The notes beneath the pieces were generated by a model. That model was not told where the DNA came from and searched no databases. It saw nothing but the letters and a program-made list of their open reading frames with translations. DNA of 64,000 nucleotides from Marinobacter mangrovi (lineage in GTDB: Bacteria; Pseudomonadota; Gammaproteobacteria; Pseudomonadales; Oleiphilaceae): the NCBI RefSeq assembly GCF_016798325.1, contig NZ_JAERVO010000001.1, positions 62,001 through 126,000 of the forward strand, written 5' to 3'. The position numbers were made by a program, and so were the translations under genes. Of the stretch, positions 16,367 through 24,381 are shown in pieces; position 1 is the first letter of the stretch, and each line of letters begins with the position of its first letter.

Positions 16367-17995
16367 ATGCCGTCGATCTACGAGGAGGGCCTTGGGCCCG
16401 TTAACGCCAACTACGACAATCTGACGCCGATCGACTTCATTGCCCGCACGGCCCGGGTCTATCCCGAATACACGGCCGTCATTCACGGCAAGACCCGGTA
16501 CACCTGGGGGCAAACCTACGAACGCTGCTGCCGGCTGGCATCGGCGCTGGCCAAGCACGGTGTTCGCCGGGGCGATACCGTGGCGGCCATGCTCCCCAAC
16601 ATTCCCCAGATGCTCGAGTGTCATTTCGGCGTCCCCATGAGCGGGGCCGTGCTCAATGCCCTGAACATCCGGCTGGATGCCGACCTGATCGCCTTCATGC
16701 TCAAGCACGCCGAGGCCAAGGTGCTGCTGGTCGATCGTGAGTTCGGCACGGTGATCCAGGACGCCGTCGCAAAACTGGACAACCCGCCGTTGATCATTGA
16801 CGTGAACGATCCCGAGTACGGCGAGGGCGAGGCCGTCAGCGACCTCGACTACGAAGCCTTCATCGCCGCCGGTGACCCGGAATACAACTGGCAGCCGCCG
16901 CCGGACGAGTGGGACGCTATTTCCCTCAATTACACCTCAGGCACCACCGGCAATCCCAAGGGGGTGGTCTATCACCACCGCGGGGCCTACCTGAACGCGC
17001 TGGGGAATTCGGAAGTCTGGTCCATGGGCATGCACCCGGTCTATCTGTGGACGCTGCCCATGTTCCACTGCAACGGCTGGTGTTTCCCCTGGACCGTCAC
17101 AGTGGTGGCCGGCACCCACGTCTGTCTGCGCAAGGTGGACCCGGAAAAGATCCTTCGGTTGATTGAAGAGCATGGCGTCACCCACCTGTGCGGCGCGCCC
17201 ATCGTCCTCAACGGTCTATTGAACGTCCCCAAGGACAAGCAAACCACGATCGGCCATCCGGTCAATGCCATGACGGCCGGCGCGGCACCGCCTGCCAAGG
17301 TCATCGGCGCCATCGAGGAAATGGGCATCCGCATCACCCACGTCTACGGGCTCACCGAGAGCTACGGACCGGTTACCGTCTGTGCCTGGAAATCCCGCTG
17401 GGACGAGCTGCCCCTGGACGAACGGGCCGACATGAAAGCCCGCCAGGGGGTCCGCTACCCGACGCTGGCCGGCATGATGGTGGGCGATCCGGAAAGCATG
17501 GAGCCCGTGCCGAAAGACGGCAAGACCATTGGCGAGATCTTCCTGCGCGGCAACACCATCATGAAGGGCTATCTGAAGAACCCGGACGCCACCGAAGCGG
17601 CTTTCCGCGGCGGTTGGTTCCACACCGGCGACCTGGGTGTCTGCCATGAAGACGGCTACGTGGAGATCAAGGACCGGCTCAAGGACATCATCATCTCCGG
17701 CGGCGAGAACATTTCCACCATCGAGGTCGAGGACGCACTCTACCGTCATCCGGCGGTGCTGGAAGCGGCGGTGGTGGCCCGCCCGGACGAGAAGTGGGGC
17801 GAGACCCCCTGCGCCTTCGTCACCCTTAAACCGGATGCCGGCGAGGTCACCGAGGAAGAGATTATCCGCTTCTGCCGTGAGCGATTGGCCCACTACAAGG
17901 CGCCGAAGACGGTGGTCTTCCAGGAGCTGCCGAAGACCTCCACCGGCAAGATCCAGAAATTTGTGCTGCGGGATACCGCCAAATCCATCAAGTGA
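16367..17995 (+). CDS. AMP-dependent acyl-CoA synthetase (AlkK/DmdB-like)
   Basis: Activates a fatty or other carboxylic acid to its CoA thioester through an acyl-adenylate. The 542-residue protein shows all core motifs: NYTSGTTGNPKGVVYHHRG (P-loop, A3), MPMFHCNGWCFPW, HVYGLTESYGP (A5), WFHTGDLGV (A7), KDRLKDIIISGGENIS (hinge, A8) and PKTSTGKIQK with the catalytic Lys (A10). Its motif style resembles medium-chain AlkK and methylmercaptopropionate-CoA ligase DmdB enzymes. Which acid is used cannot be settled. It converges with and overlaps the hydrolase gene by 8 bp. The neighbouring SDR fits acyl-CoA metabolism. Confidence 0.88.
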   Translation: MPSIYEEGLGPVNANYDNLTPIDFIARTARVYPEYTAVIHGKTRYTWGQTYERCCRLASALAKHGVRRGDTVAAMLPNIPQMLECHFGVPMSGAVLNALNIRLDADLIAFMLKHAEAKVLLVDREFGTVIQDAVAKLDNPPLIIDVNDPEYGEGEAVSDLDYEAFIAAGDPEYNWQPPPDEWDAISLNYTSGTTGNPKGVVYHHRGAYLNALGNSEVWSMGMHPVYLWTLPMFHCNGWCFPWTVTVVAGTHVCLRKVDPEKILRLIEEHGVTHLCGAPIVLNGLLNVPKDKQTTIGHPVNAMTAGAAPPAKVIGAIEEMGIRITHVYGLTESYGPVTVCAWKSRWDELPLDERADMKARQGVRYPTLAGMMVGDPESMEPVPKDGKTIGEIFLRGNTIMKGYLKNPDATEAAFRGGWFHTGDLGVCHEDGYVEIKDRLKDIIISGGENISTIEVEDALYRHPAVLEAAVVARPDEKWGETPCAFVTLKPDAGEVTEEEIIRFCRERLAHYKAPKTVVFQELPKTSTGKIQKFVLRDTAKSIK

Positions 17996-18722
17996 CTCCG
18001 GTGGACGCAGCCGGCTCGTCCCCGAGCCGGCTGCGTACCAGCGTCAATACTTCGTTGGCCCACACCCGGTAGCCTTCCGGGCCCGGGTGAAAGCCATCGG
18101 ATGCCATCACGGCCGGATCGTTCTCGAACAGCACGCTCACCCGCACCACGTCGCGCATCCCGCGCAACAGTGGCCCCAGCCCATTGTTGAACTCCCGCGC
18201 CCGTTTGCCCAGATACCAGCGCAGTGGTTGGGGCAGGGCGGGAAAGTGGTCCATGGGCGGTACATCGGTGAACAGGATCAGGGCCGGTTGATAGCGGTCC
18301 CGCAAGCGTTCGAGCCACTGGCCGACTTTTGTCAGCCACTGCTTCGCGCTCATGGATGACGTCACGTCGTTCACTCCGATGGAGATCAGGATCACGTCCG
18401 GATCGAAGTCTGGCAGCGGGCCATTGGGCGGCAGGTAATCGTCGACGCGGCGGCCGGTCAGGGCTTCCAGGTGCCAGTGAACGCGATAGTGATCGCTCAG
18501 CTTGCGACTGACCTGACCGGCCAGCGCCTGGTCCTGGGTTGGGGCACCGACCCCCGCCGCGGCCGAGTCGCCGATGATCAGCAGTCGCAGGTCGGGCCCG
18601 TCGCCACAGACGCCCGCGCGCGCCCCCTCGGGCTCCGGCAACCGTGGGGTATGGGCCCGAACCCAACGCCCCTCGACGATCAGGGCGGGGGCCAGTGGCA
18701 GCAAAAGAAGTCGGTGCAGCAC
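17988..18722 (-). CDS. SGNH/GDSL-family hydrolase (esterase or lipase)
   Basis: A 244-residue SGNH hydrolase. Block I with the catalytic Ser is LLIIGDSAAAGVGA, block III is ISIGVNDVTSS with the oxyanion Asn, and block V is SDGFHPGPEGYRVWA with the Asp and His of the triad. The N-terminus (LHRLLLLPLAPALIVEG) is hydrophobic and may be a signal or anchor, so periplasmic location is likely. GTG start at 18722 has AGGAG nine bases upstream. It follows the SDR gene by 19 bp on the same strand, so the two likely form an operon for ester or acyl-chain breakdown. Confidence 0.85.
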   Translation of the reverse strand: MLHRLLLLPLAPALIVEGRWVRAHTPRLPEPEGARAGVCGDGPDLRLLIIGDSAAAGVGAPTQDQALAGQVSRKLSDHYRVHWHLEALTGRRVDDYLPPNGPLPDFDPDVILISIGVNDVTSSMSAKQWLTKVGQWLERLRDRYQPALILFTDVPPMDHFPALPQPLRWYLGKRAREFNNGLGPLLRGMRDVVRVSVLFENDPAVMASDGFHPGPEGYRVWANEVLTLVRSRLGDEPAASTGVT

Positions 18723-18741
18723 AGTCGTGGCTCCTGTCTCG

Positions 18742-19503
18742 TCAGACGGCGGTCATGCGAAGCGCCCCATCCAGCCGGATGGTTTCGCCGTTCAGCATCG
18801 GGTTTTCGATGATCTGCCCGACCAGGCGGGCGAACTCGTCGGGGTAACCAAACCTTGGGGGAAAGGGGATGCAGGCGGCCTGATTCGCTTTCGCCTCTCT
18901 CGGCAGGCGGGCCACCATCGGGGTCGTGAACGGGCCCGGTGCGATAGCGTTGACCCGGATGCCGTAGTCCGCCAGTTCCCGCGCGGCGGGGAGCGTCAGC
19001 GAGACCACGGCACCCTTGGAGGCTGCGTAGGCCGTCTGTCCGATTTGGCCTTCGTAGGCGGCTATGGAGGCCGTGTTGATGATCACACCCCGCTCGCCGT
19101 CAGCGTTGTGTTCGCGGTCTTTCATCGCCTCGGCGGCCAGTCGGAGGCAGTTGAAGGTGCCGAACAGGTTGGTGTCGATCACCCGCCGGAAACGCTCCAT
19201 GGTGGCTGCCCGACCCTTGCGAATGATTTTCTCGGCCGTGGCAATGCCGGCGCAGTTCACCAGAATCGAGGGGGCGCCGAGGGTGTCGATAATGTGTCGA
19301 AAGGCTGCTTCCGTAGCGTCGTCGTCGCGGACATCGCATTCGATCGCCAACCCGTCGATGTCGGCCATCACGGACTGGCCCCGTTCCGATTGCAGGTCGA
19401 GGATGGCCACCCGGGCCCCGCGTCCTGCGAGGTGTCGCGCCGTGGCCTCGCCCAGCCCAGAAGCTCCGCCCGTAATGACGGCCACCGCCCCTTTGATGTC
19501 CAT
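18742..19503 (-). CDS. SDR-family 3-hydroxyacyl-CoA dehydrogenase type II-like
   Basis: A classical short-chain dehydrogenase of 253 residues: GGASGLGEA (cofactor glycine motif), NCAG (substrate-binding core), INTASIAAY and YAASKGA (Ser-Tyr-Lys catalysis), and NAIAPGPFTTPM. The DLQSE stretch after the second strand indicates NAD preference. Insertions and the C-terminal NPMLNGETIRLDGALRM match human type 10 17-beta-HSD/3-hydroxyacyl-CoA dehydrogenase, so oxidation of 3-hydroxyacyl-CoA or branched-chain 2-methyl-3-hydroxy intermediates is likely. It is the first gene of a two-gene unit with the SGNH hydrolase and lies near an acyl-CoA synthetase. Confidence 0.85.
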   Translation of the reverse strand: MDIKGAVAVITGGASGLGEATARHLAGRGARVAILDLQSERGQSVMADIDGLAIECDVRDDDATEAAFRHIIDTLGAPSILVNCAGIATAEKIIRKGRAATMERFRRVIDTNLFGTFNCLRLAAEAMKDREHNADGERGVIINTASIAAYEGQIGQTAYAASKGAVVSLTLPAARELADYGIRVNAIAPGPFTTPMVARLPREAKANQAACIPFPPRFGYPDEFARLVGQIIENPMLNGETIRLDGALRMTAV

Positions 19504-19808
19504 GCGTGTGCGTCTCCAGCTGTCCCTGATTCTTATAGTTTTATAAACGCCTGATTTTGCACGGCGCTACGGAATACCACAACGCTGTTTTGGGCGTTTG
19601 AAGCCTTGGGGGAGCGCGCTGAATGGCCCGATCGGACTGCCAATCGTCGTGGCGGGCCTGTGCAACGCGTGATCACTGCGCTATGCTCGAATCATTGATT
19701 GAAGCGATCGCTTTAATTTGAAGGGTGTCGAATAAATCTGAAGCCCGGGAAGCCGGGCGCCGGACGGTTCAAGAGACAATAAGAACAAGGCAACCGATGG
19801 AGGTGTCT
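19504..19808. other. 305-bp intergenic region
   Basis: This divergent spacer separates the SDR and the di-iron-like hydrolase. It contains a perfect 12-bp palindrome AAGCGATCGCTT (19702-19713). A short in-frame extension of the downstream ORF from GTG at 19725 lacks a usable ribosome site. No RNA gene or repeat was recognised. Confidence 0.5.
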
Positions 19809-20666
19809 ATGTCTGCCAGTTCCACACCGGCGGGTATCCGCGTCGAACCGCGGCATATCAGCTTCGATGTGCAGCAGGAGCTACGCACCCTGTGGCACGG
19901 CAACAGTCTGTTCCGGACTGCGTTTTTCAATGCGCTGTCCCTGCAGTTTCCGGATGGCGAAGAGCAGTTTATCCATTCGGTCAGGCTCTACCGTGACCGG
20001 ATTGAGGATCCCAAACTGAAGCAGGAAGTCCGTGGCTTTATTGGTCAGGAAGCGCTGCACGGTCGCGAACACCGGGCTTATAACGAAGGGCTGAAGGCAC
20101 GCGGCTACGACATCGATGCCATCGACGCCCGTTTCCAGAGGCACACCCGGTGGGTGAAAAAGCTGCCGCCGTCGCGCCAACTGGCCGGCACCTGCGGCGC
20201 CGAGCACTACACCGCTGTGCTGGCCAATGCCATCCTCGGACACCCGGAGTGGATGGAAGGCGCCACACCGCAGATGCGGGCTCTCTGGCGCTGGCACGCC
20301 ATTGAGGAAACCGAGCACAAAGCGGTGGCCTTCGACGTCTATCGCCAGTGTGTCGGCGACGAGCGCCTGCGCAAGGTGGTTTTCCTGTTCGTGACCTACA
20401 ACTTCTTCAAGTTCACGTTCCTGAATACCTGCAGCATCCTGAAGTCCGAGGGCAAGCTGTGGAGTCCGCGGGTCTGGCTCGAAGGGATCAACTTTCTGTG
20501 GGGCAAGCCGGGGGTGCTGCGTCGCTGTCTGCCGGAGTTCCTGGCCTATTTCCGGACCGGGTTTCATCCCTGGGACCAGGACAACCGGGAGCTGCTGGAA
20601 AGGAACCTGAAAGAACTGGATACGGTCTACGATACGGACGACGGGCCAACCCGGAAGAGCGCCTGA
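19809..20666 (+). CDS. metal-dependent hydrolase-like protein (PF10118 family)
   Basis: A 285-residue all-helical protein matching the family annotated as predicted metal-dependent hydrolase. Two E-x-x-H signatures, FIGQEALHGREH (~residues 75-86) and WHAIEETEHKAVAFDVY (~165-181), plus GAEHYTA between them, look like a ferritin-like di-iron or other dinuclear metal site. The C-terminal half has an aromatic hydrophobic stretch (FVTYNFFKFTFL) suggesting membrane association. Start at 19809 is chosen for GGAGG at 19799-19803; a GTG start 84 bases upstream is possible. Members often sit near lipid genes; the reaction is unknown. It may be an oxygenase or desaturase-like enzyme rather than a hydrolase. 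Confidence 0.75.
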   Translation: MSASSTPAGIRVEPRHISFDVQQELRTLWHGNSLFRTAFFNALSLQFPDGEEQFIHSVRLYRDRIEDPKLKQEVRGFIGQEALHGREHRAYNEGLKARGYDIDAIDARFQRHTRWVKKLPPSRQLAGTCGAEHYTAVLANAILGHPEWMEGATPQMRALWRWHAIEETEHKAVAFDVYRQCVGDERLRKVVFLFVTYNFFKFTFLNTCSILKSEGKLWSPRVWLEGINFLWGKPGVLRRCLPEFLAYFRTGFHPWDQDNRELLERNLKELDTVYDTDDGPTRKSA

Positions 20667-20731
20667 GACCTGTCCGCAGTTTGCAAGAGTTTACTGCAAA
20701 GCCCGCCGGACTGTGATATTCCTCCCGTAAT

Positions 20732-20753
20732 GGCGCATCCTTAGGGGTGCGCC
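20732..20753 (+). other. 9-bp hairpin in the degV leader
   Basis: GGCGCATCC (20732-20740) pairs with GGGTGCGCC (20745-20753) across a TTAG loop, with one G-T pair. There is no T-tract, so it is not a simple terminator. It lies about 80 bases before the DegV start and could protect the 5' end or modulate expression. Confidence 0.4.
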
Positions 20754-20832
20754 CCACACAATAAGCATAAGAAGCGTTGCCGGCATCGTCATCGACCCGG
20801 TGAAGCAAGTGGAGATATAGAGGGACACTAGC

Positions 20833-21783
20833 ATGCGAGTTGGTCTGATCGTTGATTCAGCCTGTGATTTGCCGTTTGAGTTTTCCCGACGAAACAACCT
20901 GTTCATCCTCCCCGTAACCGCCCGCATCGACGGTCAAACCTATGTCGATAACCACGACCCGGCCAAAACGGCGGAATTCTACGACAGTGGCCTGCTGCAG
21001 AAGGGCCACCACGCCGAAACCGAAGCCTACAGTGCCGAGCAGATCCACGACCTGTTCCTGAGCGAAATCGTCACCCAGTACGACGTGGCGTTCTGTGAGA
21101 CGGTGACCCGCTCCCGCAGCCTGATTTTCCAGAACGCGACCGAAGCCATGAACAGTGTCATGGCGCATTACCACGATGCCCGTGAAGCGGCGGGGCGCGA
21201 GGGGAAATTCTCCATGCGGGTGATCGACAGCAAACAGATCTTTGCCGGTCAGGGTCTGCTGGCGGCCCACACCCTGCGCCTGATTGACCAGAAGCTTTCC
21301 AAGAATGCCCTGCGCCAGCAGGTGGAGGCGTTTACTGACCAGATCTACACCACGGTGATTCCGCGGGATCTGCACTACATCCGTGAGCGGGCGCGTCGCC
21401 GTGGGGACAAGAGCATTTCGGGCGTTGTGGCGTTTCTGGGCAAGGCGTTGAACATCACGCCGATCATCTTTGGGCAGGGCGCCGAGGGCAAGCCGGCGGC
21501 CAAGACCCGCAATTTCGACGCGGCAGTCGAGAAGGTGATGAACTACGCCGTTGCGCGGGTGGAGGCGGGGCTGCTGACGCCCTACGTCGCCCTGTCCTGT
21601 GGGCTGTCGTGGGAGGAGATCCATGCACTGCCCGGACTCGATCAGCTGCGTGAAACCTGTGCCAAACACGATGTCGAACTGCTGCTCTCCCAGATGGGGA
21701 TAACCAGCAGCATCTATATCGGACCCGGCAGCCTGTGTCTGTCACTGGCGGCCGATGAGCACGCGTTCGCCGACTACCAGTAA
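20833..21783 (+). CDS. DegV family fatty-acid-binding protein
   Basis: A 316-residue DegV-fold protein. DegV/FakB proteins bind a fatty acid between two domains; in Firmicutes they present it to the kinase FakA for phosphorylation. The N-terminal VGLIVDSACDLPFEF strand-loop with Asp-Ser is the family signature. The central segment, with VIDSKQIFAGQGLLA and FLGKALNITPII, fits the ligand tunnel. No FakA kinase is in the window, and gammaproteobacteria generally use these proteins in an undefined way. AGGGA (20821-20825) supports the start. Confidence 0.8.
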   Translation: MRVGLIVDSACDLPFEFSRRNNLFILPVTARIDGQTYVDNHDPAKTAEFYDSGLLQKGHHAETEAYSAEQIHDLFLSEIVTQYDVAFCETVTRSRSLIFQNATEAMNSVMAHYHDAREAAGREGKFSMRVIDSKQIFAGQGLLAAHTLRLIDQKLSKNALRQQVEAFTDQIYTTVIPRDLHYIRERARRRGDKSISGVVAFLGKALNITPIIFGQGAEGKPAAKTRNFDAAVEKVMNYAVARVEAGLLTPYVALSCGLSWEEIHALPGLDQLRETCAKHDVELLLSQMGITSSIYIGPGSLCLSLAADEHAFADYQ

Positions 21784-21813
21784 TTCCGCTTGCCCGATTT
21801 ACCGTTTCAACTG

Positions 21814-21837
21814 GCCTGCAGGGCGAATCCTGCAGGC
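21814..21837 (+). terminator. hairpin after degV, weak terminator
   Basis: GCCTGCAGG (21814-21822) and CCTGCAGGC (21829-21837) form a perfect nine-base-pair stem with a six-base loop, 30 bases past the DegV stop. The downstream tract is GCCTTCC, not a proper U-run, so it may be a 3'-end stabiliser rather than an efficient intrinsic terminator. Confidence 0.45.
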
Positions 21838-21920
21838 GCCTTCCGCATGCTAACCTGCCGTCACCGTGTACCCTGAGCCCCGGACCGGAACCGGTCGGGC
21901 TAACCAAGAGTTTACTCCCT

Positions 21921-22952
21921 ATGGCCAAGGCATCCGACTCTCTGGCAGATCAGCTGCTGGAACTGCACATCAAACATGAACTCAGTGCGCTCAAAGGCGC
22001 CAAGCTGCGGCGCTTTATCGCCAACGAGGTCGAGGAACTGTTCGGCCTGGCCGGGCAGGTGACCCTGCGACAGGCGGTCAGCGAGGCGCAGATTCTGGGC
22101 GTTATCCGTCGACTGGTTGTGGATATGGACATCGATGGTGGTATTCCGGAGCTGGCGGGCGAAATGGCCAGCCAGGTGCTGTCGGCGCCGGTGCAGTCCA
22201 CCACGCGTCTGCGGGATATTCTCAGCCGCGAACAGGCGGCAGGGTTTGTCGAGGAGTTCCTGGAGTTGCGGGAGCATCGCGAACGGCTGATTGGCGAGGT
22301 GATGGCGCACCCGGTCTACCAGGAACTGGTGTCGAACATCGTCTATCACGGGCTGGTGAACTACCTCTACGAGGACAACCTGATTTCACGCAATGTGCCG
22401 GGCGTGGGCTCGATGATGAAGTTCGGCAAGCGGGTCGCCAATCGTGCCGTGCCCGGGATCGATGAAGCCTTCGAGAAGCGGATCAAGGCGTACCTCAGCG
22501 ACAACCTGCCGGCCCTGTTGTCCCGCAGCGAACAGTTTCTGCTCAAGGCACTGTCGGATGACGAGTTGCGGGATACGGTGATGGCTGCCTGGAACGGCGT
22601 CGAGGATCGCACGCTGGCGGATTTGCAGGCCGGTCTGGGCGATATCGAGCTGCAGGAGTTCGTCGTGCTGGGCTATGAATTCTGGCTGGAATTCCGCAAG
22701 ACGCCTTTCTTCGAGGGATGCTACACCGCCGTGGTGGAGCACCTGTTCGAGAAGTACGGTGAGGTGCCGTTGATTGAGCTGCTGTCTGATGTCGGTGTGA
22801 CACCGGACGTGGTGATGGCCGAAGTCGACGCGTTTGTCCCGCCGCTGCTCGACCTGCTGCGCCAGGAGGGGTATCTTGAAGCCCTGTTACGCCGTCGTCT
22901 GGCGCCGTTTTATCGGTCGGCGGCGGTCAAGAATGCCCTGGCTGACGAATAA
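21921..22952 (+). CDS. conserved hypothetical protein, 343 residues, helical
   Basis: No family recognised. The protein is almost wholly helical in appearance and acidic, with no signal peptide and no clear membrane helix. Amphipathic stretches recur, for example RDILSREQAAGFVEEFLELREHRERLIGEV split by charged turns. The segment NYLYEDNLISRNVPGVGSMM followed by KFGKRVANRAVPGID, then repeated FEKRIKAYL-type helices, suggests a peripheral membrane or scaffold protein. The start ATG has only a weak ribosome site. It ends 11 bases before the LysE-type gene, so both are probably one transcription unit. Function is unknown. Confidence 0.75.
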   Translation: MAKASDSLADQLLELHIKHELSALKGAKLRRFIANEVEELFGLAGQVTLRQAVSEAQILGVIRRLVVDMDIDGGIPELAGEMASQVLSAPVQSTTRLRDILSREQAAGFVEEFLELREHRERLIGEVMAHPVYQELVSNIVYHGLVNYLYEDNLISRNVPGVGSMMKFGKRVANRAVPGIDEAFEKRIKAYLSDNLPALLSRSEQFLLKALSDDELRDTVMAAWNGVEDRTLADLQAGLGDIELQEFVVLGYEFWLEFRKTPFFEGCYTAVVEHLFEKYGEVPLIELLSDVGVTPDVVMAEVDAFVPPLLDLLRQEGYLEALLRRRLAPFYRSAAVKNALADE

Positions 22953-22963
22953 CGGAGTGTGAC

Positions 22964-23611
22964 GTGCCGAGTGCAGAGCTGTTCTGGGCCTACCTGATTG
23001 CCATTTCACTGCTGACCGTGACGCCCGGCGTGGATACGCTGCTGGTGATGCGCAACACCGCCCGCGGCGGCCTGCGCGATGGCATGGTGACCAGCCTGGG
23101 CATCTGCAGCGGTCTGTTTGTCCACGCCACACTGTCGGCGGTCGGGATCTCCCTGATCCTGGTGCAGACCGCCTGGGCGTTTACCGCGGTGAAATGGTTG
23201 GGCGCGCTCTACCTGATCTGGCTGGGGCTGACCAGCCTGCGCCAGGCCTGGCGCACCTCCGGCTCCGGTTCGCCCATGCCGGCCGTGGCCACTGTGGGGG
23301 AGGGCGACTATCGCCTGTCCCGCTCACTGCGCGAAGGCGTGCTTTCCAACGTTCTCAACCCCAAGACGGCCCTGTTCTATATGGCTTTCCTGCCGCAATT
23401 CATTGATCCCCAGGGTGCCGCGTTTACCCAATCGATTCTGCTGGCGTCGGTACACTTCGTGCTGGCCATGATCTGGCAGACGCTGGTGGCCGTGATGATC
23501 CTCAAGTCCCGTCGCTGGGGCGCCAAGCCACGCCTGAAGCGGTTGATGCATGCGCTGACCGGTGGGGTGTTTGTGGCGTTGGGGGCGCGGTTGGCGTTGA
23601 CGCAGCCTTAG
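22964..23611 (+). CDS. LysE/RhtB-family amino-acid exporter
   Basis: A 215-residue inner-membrane exporter with six predicted helices. The LysE family signature is near the N-terminus: LTVTPGVDTLLVMRNTARGGLRDG split over the first loop, and VLNPKTALFYMAFLPQF in the middle. Start is GTG with GGAG at 22954-22957. Members export amino acids such as lysine, threonine, homoserine lactone or cysteine metabolites; specificity is not predictable. It follows the unknown helical gene by 11 bases. A pair of inverted intergenic repeats lies just downstream. Confidence 0.85.
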   Translation: MPSAELFWAYLIAISLLTVTPGVDTLLVMRNTARGGLRDGMVTSLGICSGLFVHATLSAVGISLILVQTAWAFTAVKWLGALYLIWLGLTSLRQAWRTSGSGSPMPAVATVGEGDYRLSRSLREGVLSNVLNPKTALFYMAFLPQFIDPQGAAFTQSILLASVHFVLAMIWQTLVAVMILKSRRWGAKPRLKRLMHALTGGVFVALGARLALTQP

Positions 23612-23630
23612 GCCGACATTGTTTATTGCC

Positions 23631-23681
23631 AACTCGAGCCTGTAGCAGATGCTTCAGCTTCTGAGCCGCCTGCAAGGCGGC
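23631..23681 (+). repeat. REP-like repeat copy A (core plus hairpin)
   Basis: The 40-base core starts AACTCGAGCCTGTAGCAG and matches copy C (46792-46831, opposite strand) at 39 of 40 positions. It runs into a hairpin with stem GCCGCC/GGCGGC and loop TGCAA (23665-23681). With copy B it makes an inverted pair across 23631-23765. Confidence 0.75.
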
Positions 23682-23722
23682 CGAGAGTTCCCCGTAATCT
23701 CGATTTCCTGCCGGACTCATTA

Positions 23723-23765
23723 GGGCCCTTGCGGCCCCTCCGAAGCTAAAGCGTCGGCTACATTG
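23723..23765 (-). repeat. REP-like repeat copy B (core plus hairpin)
   Basis: On the minus strand this reads CAATGTAGCCGACGCTT then TAGCTTCGGAGG, matching copy D (47038-47066) at 27 of 29 positions. Its hairpin is GGGCC-GCAAG-GGCCC (23723-23737). It faces copy A, so the pair resembles a BIME-type unit. Confidence 0.75.
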
Positions 23766-23804
23766 TTTCGCGTCCCAATCGACTCGTCGACTCGAAATGG
23801 CACA

Positions 23805-23842
23805 AACAAAAAAAGGGGAGCCCGACAGGCTCCCCTTTTTTA
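23805..23842. terminator. bidirectional Rho-independent terminator (fdxA side)
   Basis: GGGGAGCC (23815-23822) pairs with GGCTCCCC (23828-23835) around CGACA. An A-run precedes and a T-run follows the stem, so it can terminate in both directions. It lies 19 bases past the stop of fdxA on the minus strand. Confidence 0.9.
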
Positions 23843-23860
23843 TCGACCGTATCGCCGGCC

Positions 23861-24184
23861 TTATTTTTCCAGATACTGCAGCTTGTCCGTCTTACCGTCC
23901 CACTCGGCCGCGTCGGGCAGGGGATCTTTCTTCTCGGTGATGTTCGGCCACTTGCTGCACAGATCGGCGTTGAGTTCGACGAACGGCTCCTGACCGGCCG
24001 GCAATTCGTCTTCGGAGAAGATCGCTTCAGCCGGACACTCTGGTTCACACAGGGCGCAGTCGATGCACTCGTCCGGGTCGATGACCAGGAAGTTCGGGCC
24101 TTCGTAGAAGCAGTCTACCGGGCAGACTTCCACACAGTCGGTGTATTTGCACTTGATGCAGTTATCGGTAACGACAAATGCCAT
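23861..24184 (-). CDS. fdxA: 7Fe ferredoxin FdxA
   Basis: A 107-residue Azotobacter-type ferredoxin with one [3Fe-4S] and one [4Fe-4S] cluster, used as a low-potential electron carrier. Cysteines at positions 9, 12, 17, 21, 25, 40, 43, 46 and 50 follow the canonical spacing ([17 protein letters not shown] and [13 protein letters not shown]). The C-terminal tail with [18 protein letters not shown] is typical of this family. It lies downstream of mutS on the same strand, an arrangement common in pseudomonads and relatives. A consensus-like promoter and a strong terminator bracket it, so it can be a single-gene unit. Confidence 0.95.
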   Translation of the reverse strand: MAFVVTDNCIKCKYTDCVEVCPVDCFYEGPNFLVIDPDECIDCALCEPECPAEAIFSEDELPAGQEPFVELNADLCSKWPNITEKKDPLPDAAEWDGKTDKLQYLEK

Positions 24185-24303
24185 GGTTATATCCCTGGTT
24201 TCTCAGTCTGTCTCATCAGTCGGCGAAGCCCGAAGTGCGTCACCGGTCAGTTTATGCGGCTTTCAGGACCGTCCACTGAGCTTAATGTTGTTGCGAGGCG
24301 GGT

Positions 24304-24332
24304 ATTGTAGGGAGCGTCCCGCCAACTGGCAA
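24304..24332 (-). promoter_or_regulatory. sigma70-type promoter of fdxA
   Basis: On the minus strand TTGCCA (24332-24327) and TACAAT (24309-24304) are separated by 17 bases. Transcription would begin near 24297, giving a leader of about 110 bases before fdxA. The promoter lies downstream of the mutS stop, so fdxA can be expressed independently. Confidence 0.65.
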
Positions 24333-24381
24333 GCTCGGGCCTGCCGTCCGACAAGGCCCTTTTATTATAACCTTATGTACG

